A program made the translations under genes and the position numbers. The notes beneath the pieces are model-generated. The model was given only the letters and a program-made list of their open reading frames with translations, searched no databases and had not been told where the DNA came from. A stretch of 48,930 bases of DNA from Gluconobacter thailandicus F149-1 = NBRC 100600 (lineage in GTDB: Bacteria > Pseudomonadota > Alphaproteobacteria > Acetobacterales > Acetobacteraceae), in the NCBI RefSeq assembly GCF_000964465.1, contig NZ_BANH01000069.1, forward strand, positions 1 through 48,930, in the 5' to 3' direction. Below are positions 18,392-27,305 of this stretch, piece after piece. Position 1 is the first letter of the stretch, and every line of letters begins with the position of its first letter.

Positions 18392-19262
18392 AACCCGGCA
18401 TTTTACTTGTCTTGCTCTGGCGATAACACTTTCGCAGGTGTTTCCCGCCAGAGCCTCAGAACTTCCAACTGGATCGAGTATTCAGAAAGCTGTTCTGTTC
18501 GGCCAGACCATGGAGATGGTGGCCTTCAGGCCACCGGACTGTCAGTTGCGCGCAATTCTGCTCGTCATGGCAGCCAAAGATCGCGATAGCCAAAGCTATC
18601 GCGATGACAGTGTCCCGCTTGCCAATGCTGTTTGTGGGGTTGTTTTTTCCCCGACATTTCCTGAGAAACAGTTTCCGACCTGGCAATACCAGCGAGGCGG
18701 TTTCCCTGTGCGGAATAACGAACTTCCAACAGCAACTCTGATCAAACCCATGGAACAATGGGCTTGGCAGGAAACCGGGCTTCCCCAACTTCCTATCATC
18801 CTGATTGGCCATTCTGCTGGCGCACAGTTTCTGGATCGTGTGGCGGCTTACGCTTCCGCCGATGAAGCAGAGATCATTCTCATGAATCCCGCGACCTATG
18901 TGGAGCCTGAGACGGAAAGCCCTGTGCCATACGGCTTCAATGGCTGGCCGGAAAATATCCAGCAAATCTCGATCAAGCATTACCTTGCCGAGCACATCAC
19001 CATTCTTCTGGGCTCCGATGATGTTGAAACAACGCTTGGAGCAGGGCGGGTTGCACAGGCTATGGGGCAAGGACGTAATCGCCTTGAACGGGGCCAGTGG
19101 GCATTTGCGCAAGCGCGGGAACAGGCCTATCGCCTGAACGTCCCATTTAACTGGGACATTGATATCGTTCCGAATACCGGCCATGACGGCCAGAAAATGA
19201 TGGCCTCTCCCGAATTGAGAGAGGCCGTGGAGCGCGTGATTAGCCGCGGGTCTTCACAATGA
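18384..19262 (+). CDS. Secreted alpha/beta hydrolase
   Basis: Predicted exported serine hydrolase of about 292 residues, substrate unknown. A signal peptide is visible ([23 protein letters not shown]). The nucleophile elbow GHSAGA lies at about 142-147 with Ser 144. A possible Asp lies in [12 protein letters not shown] and a likely catalytic His in [12 protein letters not shown] near the end. The only start that gives the complete signal peptide is TTG 18384, which overlaps the last codons of valS by eight bases; the frame upstream is a shadow of valS. Its 3' end overlaps the convergent ilvD by 23 bases. The start is inferred, not certain. Confidence 0.68.
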   Translation: MAKTRHFTCLALAITLSQVFPARASELPTGSSIQKAVLFGQTMEMVAFRPPDCQLRAILLVMAAKDRDSQSYRDDSVPLANAVCGVVFSPTFPEKQFPTWQYQRGGFPVRNNELPTATLIKPMEQWAWQETGLPQLPIILIGHSAGAQFLDRVAAYASADEAEIILMNPATYVEPETESPVPYGFNGWPENIQQISIKHYLAEHITILLGSDDVETTLGAGRVAQAMGQGRNRLERGQWAFAQAREQAYRLNVPFNWDIDIVPNTGHDGQKMMASPELREAVERVISRGSSQ

Positions 19263-21096
19263 TCTGTGAAAGATCGCGAACAGCACCGTTCGCAGCACTG
19301 GTCGTCATCGCAGCATAAGCCTGAAGGGCGCGGGAAACATACCGTGTCCGGTTCGGCTTCCAGGCCTGCTCACCACGATTGTGCATGGCTTCACGACGGC
19401 TGGAAATCTCTGCATCCGAAACATCCAGACGCATGATGCGGTTCGGAATGTCGATCACGATGCGATCGCCATCTTCCACCAGTCCGATCAGACCACCTTC
19501 CGCGGCTTCCGGAGAGACATGTCCGATGGACAACCCCGAGCTACCGCCAGAAAAACGACCATCCGTGACAAGAGCACAGACTTCTGCCAGTCCCTTGGAT
19601 TTCAGGTAGCTGGTCGGGTACAGCATTTCCTGCATGCCCGGCCCACCGCGCGGTCCCTCATAGCGAATGACAACCACATCCCCGGCACCAATCCGGTTGC
19701 CCAGAATGGCAGCAACTGCGTCATCCTGACTTTCGAAAACGCGGGCAATACCCGTGAATGTCAGAATGTCTTTTGCGACGCTGGCCGTCTTTACGATGGC
19801 ACCATCTTCGGCAAGGTTGCCGTACAGAACGGCCAGTCCACCATCCTGCGAAAAAGCATTTGGCCTGTTGCGCAGAACACCTTCTTCACGGTCCAGATCC
19901 AACTCGTGATACCGGCTGGACTGTGAGAACGCATGAACGGTACGCACGCCGCCCGGCGCGGCACTGAACATATGACGAGCTTCTTCATCGCCGTGCACGA
20001 TGTCCCATTTTTGCAGGGCATCAGCCATGGTGGATGAATGAACCGTAGGAATCGACGTCTGGAGCAGGCCAGCACGATCCAGTTCACCAAGAATGGCCGG
20101 AATACCCCCAGCGCGATGCACGTCTTCCATATGCACATCTGCTTTGGCTGGTGCCACCTTGCACAGATGTGGAACCTTGCGGGACAGGCGGTCGATATCC
20201 GCCATATGAAAATCGACTTCTCCCTCACGCGCCGCAGCCAGCAGATGCAGCACAGTGTTCGTGGAGCCGCCCATGGCAATATCAAGCGTCATGGCGTTTT
20301 CAAACGCACTCCGCGTCGCGATGCTGCGCGGCAGAACAGAGGCATCGTCCTGCTCATACCAGCGACGTGCCAGCTCAACGGAGAGACGGCCAGCCCGCAG
20401 GAACAGATCGCGACGGTCCGCATGAGTCGCCAGCAGGGAGCCATTACCAGGCAGCGCAAGACCCAGAGCTTCCACGAGGCAGTTCATGGAATTGGCCGTA
20501 AACATGCCAGAGCATGATCCGCAGGTCGGGCAGGCGGAACGTTCGATCTGTTCGGATTCACTATCCGTCACATTCGGATTTGCCGCAGCAACCATGGAAT
20601 CCACGAGATCCAGCTTACGCTCGATGCCCGGACCGTTAAGCTTGCCCGCTTCCATGGGGCCGCCAGACACGAACACGACAGGAATATTCAGCCGCAGGGA
20701 CGCCATCAGCATACCCGGCGTGATCTTGTCGCAGTTGCTGATGCAGACGATGGCATCGGCGCAATGCGCATTGACCATGTATTCGACGGAGTCAGCGATC
20801 AGCTCACGTGAGGGCAGCGAATACAGCATTCCGCCGTGACCCATCGCGATGCCGTCATCAACGGCAATCGTGTTGAACTCCTTGGCAACACCGCCTGCCT
20901 CTTCAATAGCGGAAGCGACAAGAGATCCCATGTCCTTGAGGTGGACATGGCCCGGCACAAACTGGGTGAAGGAGTTGGCAATCGCGATAATGGGCTTTCC
21001 GAAGTCACCGTCCTTCATCCCCGTCGCACGCCAGAGGGCACGCGCGCCAGCCATGTTGCGGCCATGGGTCGTAGTGCGGGAACGATAGGCAGGCAT
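19240..21096 (-). CDS. ilvD: Dihydroxy-acid dehydratase IlvD
   Basis: Fe-S dehydratase of branched-chain amino acid (Ile, Val, Leu) and pantothenate synthesis; it converts 2,3-dihydroxy-acids to 2-keto acids in the cytoplasm. 618 residues, against 616 in E. coli. Motifs: [19 protein letters not shown] at the start, Fe-S ligand [12 protein letters not shown], then [18 protein letters not shown], and [19 protein letters not shown] near the end. ATG 21096 (MPAYRSR) matches the family start; an ATG at 21135 is in frame and would add 13 residues. The leader carries an inverted repeat and a tiny ORF. The 3' end overlaps the hydrolase gene on the other strand. Confidence 0.95.
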   Translation of the reverse strand: MPAYRSRTTTHGRNMAGARALWRATGMKDGDFGKPIIAIANSFTQFVPGHVHLKDMGSLVASAIEEAGGVAKEFNTIAVDDGIAMGHGGMLYSLPSRELIADSVEYMVNAHCADAIVCISNCDKITPGMLMASLRLNIPVVFVSGGPMEAGKLNGPGIERKLDLVDSMVAAANPNVTDSESEQIERSACPTCGSCSGMFTANSMNCLVEALGLALPGNGSLLATHADRRDLFLRAGRLSVELARRWYEQDDASVLPRSIATRSAFENAMTLDIAMGGSTNTVLHLLAAAREGEVDFHMADIDRLSRKVPHLCKVAPAKADVHMEDVHRAGGIPAILGELDRAGLLQTSIPTVHSSTMADALQKWDIVHGDEEARHMFSAAPGGVRTVHAFSQSSRYHELDLDREEGVLRNRPNAFSQDGGLAVLYGNLAEDGAIVKTASVAKDILTFTGIARVFESQDDAVAAILGNRIGAGDVVVIRYEGPRGGPGMQEMLYPTSYLKSKGLAEVCALVTDGRFSGGSSGLSIGHVSPEAAEGGLIGLVEDGDRIVIDIPNRIMRLDVSDAEISSRREAMHNRGEQAWKPNRTRYVSRALQAYAAMTTSAANGAVRDLSQIIVKTRG

Positions 21097-21161
21097 CAGA
21101 ACAGAACTTTCATAACGGAAGGAGCCATGCTCCATAGCGAATCAAACAAAAAAAGAACAGT

Positions 21162-21193
21162 GCGGGAAAGATATGAAAAGCATTCTCTCCCGC
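21162..21193 (-). repeat. Inverted repeat in the ilvD leader
   Basis: On the minus strand GCGGGAGAG and CTTTCCCGC pair over nine positions (one G-U), with a 14-base loop that can extend by ATG/CAT. Seven bases after the stem comes a run of seven T. The T-run is too far from the stem for a classical terminator, but the layout recalls an attenuator. A 13-codon frame (MLFISFPHCSFFV, 21142-21183) begins in the loop and stops six bases before ATG 21135. Confidence 0.4.
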
Positions 21194-21249
21194 TCTTGCT
21201 AGATGGGAACACACGAGGCCAAAATCCATCCAAAGATCAGGAGCCTTTT

Positions 21250-23181
21250 GTGAAACGTTATCTTCTCAGCCTTGGAACGGCTCTTTCCCTCGCATGCATC
21301 CCTGCCGCACTGGCTGCTCCAGCATCTGCTGGACCGGCCGTAACGCCAGACATGATCCAGACCGGAAACGACATTCCAGTTCATGCCGCCCTGCCAACTG
21401 ATCAGCAGGATTACATCAAGCGTGACGTCATGATTCCCATGCGGGATGGCGTGAAGCTCCATACCGTGATTGTCATCCCCAAGGGAGCACAAAACGCACC
21501 AATTCTACTCACACGGACACCTTATCATGCCAGTGAGCGCCTGAACCGCATTCCCAACGCACCGACCATGCGTGAGATCTGCCCTCAGGGGGACGGCGTC
21601 TTCGTCGAGGAAGGCTATATCCGCGTTTTCCAGGATATTCGCGGAAAGTATGGGTCTGAGGGCGACTACATTATGACCCGGCCGCCCATGGGGCCGCTCA
21701 ACCCGACCAAGACGGACGACACCACCGATGCGTGGGACACGATCGACTGGCTGGTAAAGAATCTGCACGAAAGCAATGGCCGCGTTGGCATGACGGGTTC
21801 ATCCTATGAAGGCTGGACCGTCGTGATGGCGCTGCTGGACCCGCATCCGGCCCTCAAGGTCGCCGCTCCGGAAAGTCCCATGGTGGATGGCTGGATGGGT
21901 GACGACTGGTTCCATTACGGCGCATTCCGTCAACCTGGCCTCGACTACTTCACCATGCAGATGAGCGAAGCCGGCGAGGGACCGACCATTCCCCGTCCGG
22001 ATGCAGACGATTACACCAACTTCCTGCTTGCAGGCTCTACAGGCGCCTTTGCGGCGAAAGCAGGCCTGAACCAGTATCCCTGGTGGAACCGCCTGAAAGC
22101 GCATCCAGCCTACGACGCATTCTGGCAGGAACAGGCTCTCGACCAGATTATCGTCCGCAAGCCCCTGAAGGTCCCAACAATCTGGGAGCAGGGCCTCTGG
22201 GATCAGGAAGACATGTGGGGGGCGATCCATTCCTGGATGAACCTCAAAGCGCATCACACGCAGGTCCCGAACGTTCTCGTCATGGGGCCATGGCGGCATA
22301 GTGGCGTCAATTATGACGGCTCTACGCTCGGCCCGCTTCACTTCGAAGGCGACACCGCCCTCTGGTACCGCTCCAATGTCATGCGCCCGTTCTTTGATCA
22401 CTATCTGAAAGACGGCGCTGATCCGCATCTTGATGAAGCGATCATCTACAACACGGGTGAAAACCACTGGGATCATTTCCGCAACTGGCTTGGGGACTGT
22501 GACACGACCTGCATGATGCGGGGCGAGCGCCTCTACCTTCAGCCTGATCACGGCCTGTCTTTCAAGCGGACATTACCGGGAACGGATGCCTACATCTCCG
22601 ATCCGGCGCATCCGGTTCCATTCATGCCGCGCCCTTACACAGCCAACGATCCACGCTGGAAACCCTGGCTGGTCACAGATCAGCGTTTTGCAGAAAGCCG
22701 CCCGGACGTTCTGACTTACGAGACACCCGTCCTTGATGCGCCCGTCCGTGTTTCTGGCGTTCCAACCGCTGACATTTTCGCCTCCACCACGGGCACGGAT
22801 GCAGACTGGGTTGTGAAAATCATCGACGTTCAGCCCGGCGTCACACCGGATCGACCGGAGATGGGAGGCTATGAGCTGCCGGTCTCCATGGATATTTTCC
22901 GTGGCCGTTACCGCAATGACTTTGCCCACCCGTCCGCCATTCCGGCAGGGCAGGTTCAGGAATACAAGTTCACGCTGCCAGCCGTGAACCACGTGTTCCA
23001 GAAGGGGCATCGCATCATGGTCCAGATCCAGTCGAGCTGGTTCCCGCTCTATGACCGCAACCCGCAGACCTATGTGCAGAATATTTTCGATGCCAAGCCA
23101 TCGGACTACCACACCGCCACGCAGACCATTCATCGGGGCGGAAACGCTGCCAGCGCGGTCTGGCTGCCGGTCGTGAAATAA
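21250..23181 (+). CDS. Secreted CocE/NonD hydrolase, alpha-amino-acid ester hydrolase/glutaryl-acylase type
   Basis: Predicted periplasmic serine hydrolase of 643 residues. A signal peptide (MKRYLLSLGTALSLACIPAALA) is followed by an X-Pro dipeptidyl-peptidase/CocE alpha/beta-hydrolase domain and a C-terminal jelly-roll domain. The nucleophile motif is GSSYEG at 183-188 with Ser 185. The motifs RDVMIPMRDGVKLHTVIVIP, RGKYGSEGDY and MGPWRHSGV are those of alpha-amino-acid ester hydrolases, which act on beta-lactam antibiotics and amino-acid esters. Such enzymes are known from Acetobacter; the natural substrate is unclear. GTG 21250 is well supported by AGGAG six bases upstream and the signal peptide; the open frame further upstream overlaps ilvD antisense and is rejected. 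Confidence 0.88.
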   Translation: MKRYLLSLGTALSLACIPAALAAPASAGPAVTPDMIQTGNDIPVHAALPTDQQDYIKRDVMIPMRDGVKLHTVIVIPKGAQNAPILLTRTPYHASERLNRIPNAPTMREICPQGDGVFVEEGYIRVFQDIRGKYGSEGDYIMTRPPMGPLNPTKTDDTTDAWDTIDWLVKNLHESNGRVGMTGSSYEGWTVVMALLDPHPALKVAAPESPMVDGWMGDDWFHYGAFRQPGLDYFTMQMSEAGEGPTIPRPDADDYTNFLLAGSTGAFAAKAGLNQYPWWNRLKAHPAYDAFWQEQALDQIIVRKPLKVPTIWEQGLWDQEDMWGAIHSWMNLKAHHTQVPNVLVMGPWRHSGVNYDGSTLGPLHFEGDTALWYRSNVMRPFFDHYLKDGADPHLDEAIIYNTGENHWDHFRNWLGDCDTTCMMRGERLYLQPDHGLSFKRTLPGTDAYISDPAHPVPFMPRPYTANDPRWKPWLVTDQRFAESRPDVLTYETPVLDAPVRVSGVPTADIFASTTGTDADWVVKIIDVQPGVTPDRPEMGGYELPVSMDIFRGRYRNDFAHPSAIPAGQVQEYKFTLPAVNHVFQKGHRIMVQIQSSWFPLYDRNPQTYVQNIFDAKPSDYHTATQTIHRGGNAASAVWLPVVK

Positions 23182-23188
23182 GGACGGC

Positions 23189-23208
23189 GCCTCCCTATAT
23201 GGGGAGGC
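23189..23208 (+). repeat. Hairpin between the CocE-type gene and msrA
   Basis: Seven-pair stem GCCTCCC/GGGAGGC with a six-base loop, followed by TTACCTCCTC rather than a T-run. The downstream CTCCT can also pair with the msrA Shine-Dalgarno AGGAG (23219-23223). It may be a weak terminator or a structure affecting msrA translation. Confidence 0.35.
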
Positions 23209-23232
23209 TTACCTCCTCAGGAGATCCAGTTC

Positions 23233-23775
23233 ATGAGCACACAGTCTTCCATTCTTCTTGGTGCAGGCTGCTTCTGGTGCGTGGAGGCCGTCTTTACCGG
23301 CCTTCGTGGCATTATTTCGGCTGATCCAGGGTACGCAGGAGGCCAGGTCGACAACCCGTCCTATGAGGCTGTTTGCACTGGCAATACCGGTCATGCGGAA
23401 GTCGTGAAGGTCGTTTTCGACCCTGAAGAGATTTCCCTGCATGATATTCTGCGCGTCTTTTTCACGACCCATGATCCGACGCAGCTCAATCGTCAGGGTA
23501 ATGACATCGGCACACAATACCGGTCTGTCATTTTCGGGGATGAAGAGCAGCAGCGAGTTGCCCAGGCCGTAAAGGATGAAATCACCGCGGAACAGATCTG
23601 GCCTGCGCCAATTGTCACGAGCATCGAAGGCCCGGCCCATTTCTGGCGTGCCGAGGAAAAACACCTCGATTATTTTGCCCGCAATCCGGAAACGGCCTAC
23701 TGCGCAGCCGTCGTAGCGCCAAAGGTCGCCAAGGCCCGTAAACTGTACCGGGATCGCCTGAAGACCCCGGCCTGA
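23233..23775 (+). CDS. msrA: Peptide methionine sulfoxide reductase MsrA
   Basis: Reduces the S-epimer of methionine sulfoxide in oxidised proteins. 180 residues with the catalytic motif GAGCFWCVEAVF (active-site Cys 13), GYAGG, GHAEVVKVVFDP, the FFTTHDPTQLNRQGND block, QYRSVIF and a late HLDYFARNPETAYC. The final Cys may be the resolving one. AGGAG lies nine bases before the ATG. There is no signal peptide, so the enzyme is cytosolic, and no msrB is fused or adjacent. Confidence 0.95.
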   Translation: MSTQSSILLGAGCFWCVEAVFTGLRGIISADPGYAGGQVDNPSYEAVCTGNTGHAEVVKVVFDPEEISLHDILRVFFTTHDPTQLNRQGNDIGTQYRSVIFGDEEQQRVAQAVKDEITAEQIWPAPIVTSIEGPAHFWRAEEKHLDYFARNPETAYCAAVVAPKVAKARKLYRDRLKTPA

Positions 23776-23779
23776 AACC

Positions 23780-25093
23780 TTACTCTTCGGTTTCCAGATG
23801 GAAGCGGTCTGACTCTTCATCATAATCGAAGAGTTCCGCGTACCGTGCCCAGCCGATCGCTGTCGTCAGCGTCTGCTGGGCATAATCAGGCGACATGTTT
23901 TCTTCCAGTGCTTTTCGGAAGCGATTGGCGTCCACGACATGATTGGGACGCTCATCAAGCGTGCTGCGGATAACACGGAGCAGGGGCAGGTAATGCAAAA
24001 GCGCCGTCCGCATGATGTCACGGCGGGCATCCGCATCCCCTTCGACAAAAGACCGCCCGTCATTTGTCAGAAGAATGTCGCCATCTTCGAGTTCCGCAAG
24101 TTCCAGAAGCTGTAACGATTCACCCAGCGACAGCAGATCGTCGAGCGTCATCTGCAGACGCTGCGCCAACTCGGGGAGATCCGCACGCCCGGACAGGGGC
24201 GCACCATTCAGCACCTCCATCAACCCGACGAGAACTTCCACCTGAAGATCAGGCAGCACAATGGAGAGCGGAGGAAGCGCTGCAGGAGACAGCCCGACCG
24301 TTGTATCCACCTCAGAGACGATCGGCGCGCGGCGGGTCATCAACGTGTAGATCTGATCCACAAACCGGCGGAAATCCGCGTCTTCACGGTTCCGCGGATG
24401 GGGGAAGGGCACATTGATCTCGTGCGTTACCCGGCCAGGACTGGAAGAGAAAATCAGAATCCGGTCACACATCAGCACGGCTTCCTCGATGCCATGCGTC
24501 GCAAGCAGCATGGCATGAAGGGACGACAGCCGCTTTTCAGCCCAGAGTTCGATCAGATCCGTGCGCAGATTTTCCGCACTCAGAACATCCAGAGCAGAAA
24601 AAGGCTCATCAAGCAGAAGCAGGGACGGCTGGAGCGCCAGAGCCCTTGCAAGAGATGCGCGCTGACTCAGGGCGTCTGACAGTTCCTTGGGGTAAGCGTT
24701 CTCATACCCTTCAAGCCCCATAACCGCGATCGCCGCACTGGCCTGACTCTCACGGTCCGCCCGCGGCAGGCGACGCGCCTCAAGACCAAGAAGAACGTTC
24801 TGTCGAAGGGTCAGCCATGGAAAGAGCGCTCCGGACTGAAAGACCGTCGCAACCCCATCAAGAGGCCCATTGACTGGTTTTCCCTGCCAGAAAACCTTTC
24901 CCTTCACAGCCGGCATCAAACCGGACATGACGCGCAAAAGGGACGATTTTCCGGAGCCGGAGCGCCCAAGCAGACCAAGAATTTCTCCGGCACGGACATC
25001 AAAGCTGACCTGATCGAAAACAACGAGATCAGCATTGCTGTCTTTCAGATAGGTCTGACGGCAGTCCTGGAGGCTGAGCAGGGTTCGGGTCAT
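23780..25093 (-). CDS. ABC importer ATPase with C-terminal AAA-associated domain
   Basis: ATP-binding subunit of a nitrate/taurine-type ABC importer, 437 residues. The first 250 form the ATPase: Walker A GRSGSGKSS (43-51), Q-loop VFQSGALFPW, Walker B LLLLDEPFSALD (158-169) and H-loop ATHGIEEA (His 200). The signature position, normally LSGGxxQR, reads LSDALSQR (138-145), which is unusual. The C-terminal 130 or so residues resemble the AAA-associated domain found on a subset of these ATPases (VEVLVGLMEVLNG, then a winged-helix-like region). The start ATG 25093 overlaps the permease stop by four bases (ATGA). Substrate not known. Confidence 0.82.
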   Translation of the reverse strand: MTRTLLSLQDCRQTYLKDSNADLVVFDQVSFDVRAGEILGLLGRSGSGKSSLLRVMSGLMPAVKGKVFWQGKPVNGPLDGVATVFQSGALFPWLTLRQNVLLGLEARRLPRADRESQASAAIAVMGLEGYENAYPKELSDALSQRASLARALALQPSLLLLDEPFSALDVLSAENLRTDLIELWAEKRLSSLHAMLLATHGIEEAVLMCDRILIFSSSPGRVTHEINVPFPHPRNREDADFRRFVDQIYTLMTRRAPIVSEVDTTVGLSPAALPPLSIVLPDLQVEVLVGLMEVLNGAPLSGRADLPELAQRLQMTLDDLLSLGESLQLLELAELEDGDILLTNDGRSFVEGDADARRDIMRTALLHYLPLLRVIRSTLDERPNHVVDANRFRKALEENMSPDYAQQTLTTAIGWARYAELFDYDEESDRFHLETEE

Positions 25094-26736
25094 TGGATCG
25101 CGTATTTCTGGGCGGCATGAACCGCAAGGGGCTGAAGAACGAGACGGTCCAGCAACATGGACAAAAGCGTGAGAAGCATGAGGACAACAACCTGCGCCGC
25201 GATTTGCCCCTGAAGCATATCGGCCAGCAACGTTGCCCCCAGACCGGTGTCTGACGGCACAAACGCCTCTGCAATCATGACTGCATCCCAGATCGGGACG
25301 GCTGCCAGCAGAAGTCCACCACACAGGTCAGGTGCCACAGCAGGAAGGATAAGCCGTTTCCAGAGCAGCACCCCTTTGAGGCGCAGACCACGTGCGACCT
25401 GACGGAATGGCCCTGGAATAGCCTGCATGGCGTCCAGAACGGTTCCTCCGGTCAGCCAGTGCGCACCGATGAACAGCAGAACCGCTGCCGGAATAATGTC
25501 GACCTCACGGAAGAGAGGATAAAAAAGGACAGCCGGGAAAAGCCCACCTGCAAGCACGAGCAGTCTTGCTGCCCGAAACACACGCTCGCTGGCATCAAAA
25601 AAGAACAGTGCCAGAGGCAGCCAGAGCAGTCCGCACAGCACCAACGCTCCACAGACATGCGAAAGTGTAAGAATGCTCTCAAGCAGATCATAGGACAGGC
25701 GGTCTGTCAGGTGACTTTGCGCAACTGCCAGCCCCAGAAAGAGCAGAGACGCCAGCGGCACAAGCCAGTCGGGCAAAAAAAGCGATGCGTATGACATCGC
25801 GGGCGCATGCCGCCGCGCTCGACCCACACGCCAGTTTCCGATCCCTCCGATCAACCTGTGCAGACCTACACTGGCCCCATTCAGGATTGCAGACTCACGC
25901 CAGAACTGGAGCATCCAGGACCGTCCCCGACTTTTCTGGGGCTGCGGGCCATCCAGTCTGTAACGCTGTGCCCAACCCATCATCGGCCGCGTCAGACATT
26001 GATCGACAATCAGAATCAGCAACACCGCCAGACTGCCAGCGATCAGAAACCACAATGCATGATGCGTTTCGAGCCCGATAAGAGCCTGCGCTCCCAAACC
26101 GCCAACATCTTGACACATCAGCAGGGTAGCAAGCCCCTCCACACACAGCAGCCGGAACCACAGCCCCGGCAACGCCTGAGACGCCCGGAATGCCACAAGA
26201 GGAATCGCAACCGGCATCTGCAAACGCCAGAAATGCTGCCACCCCGTCATATGAAGGCCGATAGCAACTTCGTTCAATTCGGGAGGGAGCGTTTCTTCAG
26301 CATCCAGAATGGCCGTGAGAACACGCCAGATCATGTTAAAGGCAGCCACGATTACGATGGTTGCAAGAGGTGGCAAGACCAGCGCCAGAAGCCCCGTCAG
26401 CCCCAGTCCGGGAATGGACCGGGCAACAGACAGCGCGGGAACGAGTAATCTGCGAAAGCCAGGAAACTGACGGGAAAGCCCGGTCAAAGCCAGCGACACG
26501 ATCACGACCGTGACCAAAGCCAGAAACACATGCAGAAGCGTGAACAGGAGTTCCTGCCAGATGGGGACTGCGGCTCTACCAGGCAGTGGCAGAGAAGCAG
26601 GCACCCAGGCTGCCTTTTTCACAAGGAAAAGGCACAGGGCAGCCCCGGCGAACAGAATCGAAAGTTCAATGCCACTCATGCGCTGTCGCCAGCGATGCAT
26701 GACGCGGATGGGCATGGCCAGAGGGCTGCCCGTCAT
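25090..26736 (-). CDS. ABC importer double permease
   Basis: Membrane subunit of 548 residues with two binding-protein-dependent permease domains in one chain. About twelve hydrophobic segments are seen. Each half carries an EAA-type loop: ELNEVAIGLHMTGWQHFWRL in the first half and FRQVARGLRLKGVLLWKRLI in the second. It pairs with the overlapping ATPase gene. No periplasmic binding protein is encoded next to it. A GGGAGG lies 12 bases before ATG 26736, a long spacing. The 90 bases between dut and this gene contain no other reading frame of note. Confidence 0.82.
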   Translation of the reverse strand: MTGSPLAMPIRVMHRWRQRMSGIELSILFAGAALCLFLVKKAAWVPASLPLPGRAAVPIWQELLFTLLHVFLALVTVVIVSLALTGLSRQFPGFRRLLVPALSVARSIPGLGLTGLLALVLPPLATIVIVAAFNMIWRVLTAILDAEETLPPELNEVAIGLHMTGWQHFWRLQMPVAIPLVAFRASQALPGLWFRLLCVEGLATLLMCQDVGGLGAQALIGLETHHALWFLIAGSLAVLLILIVDQCLTRPMMGWAQRYRLDGPQPQKSRGRSWMLQFWRESAILNGASVGLHRLIGGIGNWRVGRARRHAPAMSYASLFLPDWLVPLASLLFLGLAVAQSHLTDRLSYDLLESILTLSHVCGALVLCGLLWLPLALFFFDASERVFRAARLLVLAGGLFPAVLFYPLFREVDIIPAAVLLFIGAHWLTGGTVLDAMQAIPGPFRQVARGLRLKGVLLWKRLILPAVAPDLCGGLLLAAVPIWDAVMIAEAFVPSDTGLGATLLADMLQGQIAAQVVVLMLLTLLSMLLDRLVLQPLAVHAAQKYAIQ

Positions 26737-26826
26737 GATGACCGTTGTCCTCCCGGTTTCAGAGTGACCGAGAGTAAGGAAGGTTCTTCCGGAGGCTCAA
26801 GTGTTTTCTGCATATCCCAGAACGTT

Positions 26827-27282
26827 TCAGTGGCCCGTACTGCCAAAACCACCGGCGCCACGCTCCGTTTCATCCAGAGAAGGAACTTCCTGCCAGCGCA
26901 GACGGGACACCGGGGCCAGAACGCCCTGGGCAATCCGTGTGCCACGTTCGATCGTGAAGGCTTCCGTCCCGGCATTCATGACAATGATGCCAATCTCACC
27001 ACGGTAATCTTCATCGATCGTTCCCGGAGAGTTAGGCAGCGTAATGCCATGCTTCAGAGCCAGACCAGACCGTGGGCGCACCTGAAGCTCGTAAGCTGAG
27101 GGAAGGGCGATGCACAGACCGGTCGGGACCAGGGCGCGGCCGCCCGGGGCAATCGTCATCGGGTCAGTGATGGCCGCCACAAAATCGAAGCCGGCAGCCC
27201 CGGATGTGGCATAGGACGGAAAAGAAAGCCCTTCTGCATGAGGAAGGCGGGTAATGCGTACATCAATCAGATCGGTCGTCAT
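26827..27282 (-). CDS. dut: dUTP pyrophosphatase (dUTPase)
   Basis: Hydrolyses dUTP to dUMP, keeping uracil out of DNA and providing the dTMP precursor. 151 residues, as in E. coli. The five trimeric dUTPase motifs are present: [39 protein letters not shown] and the C-terminal [10 protein letters not shown]. It follows coaBC at a 23-base gap on the minus strand; a coaBC-dut pair is common in proteobacteria. Confidence 0.96.
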   Translation of the reverse strand: MTTDLIDVRITRLPHAEGLSFPSYATSGAAGFDFVAAITDPMTIAPGGRALVPTGLCIALPSAYELQVRPRSGLALKHGITLPNSPGTIDEDYRGEIGIIVMNAGTEAFTIERGTRIAQGVLAPVSRLRWQEVPSLDETERGAGGFGSTGH

Positions 27283-27305
27283 GACGCTTCTCTTATCCCG
27301 GATTT

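Noticed and set aside
20836-21249. N-terminal extension of 138 residues for the CocE-type hydrolase
   Set aside because: It is the antisense of ilvD; a signal peptide and an AGGAG fix the start at GTG 21250.
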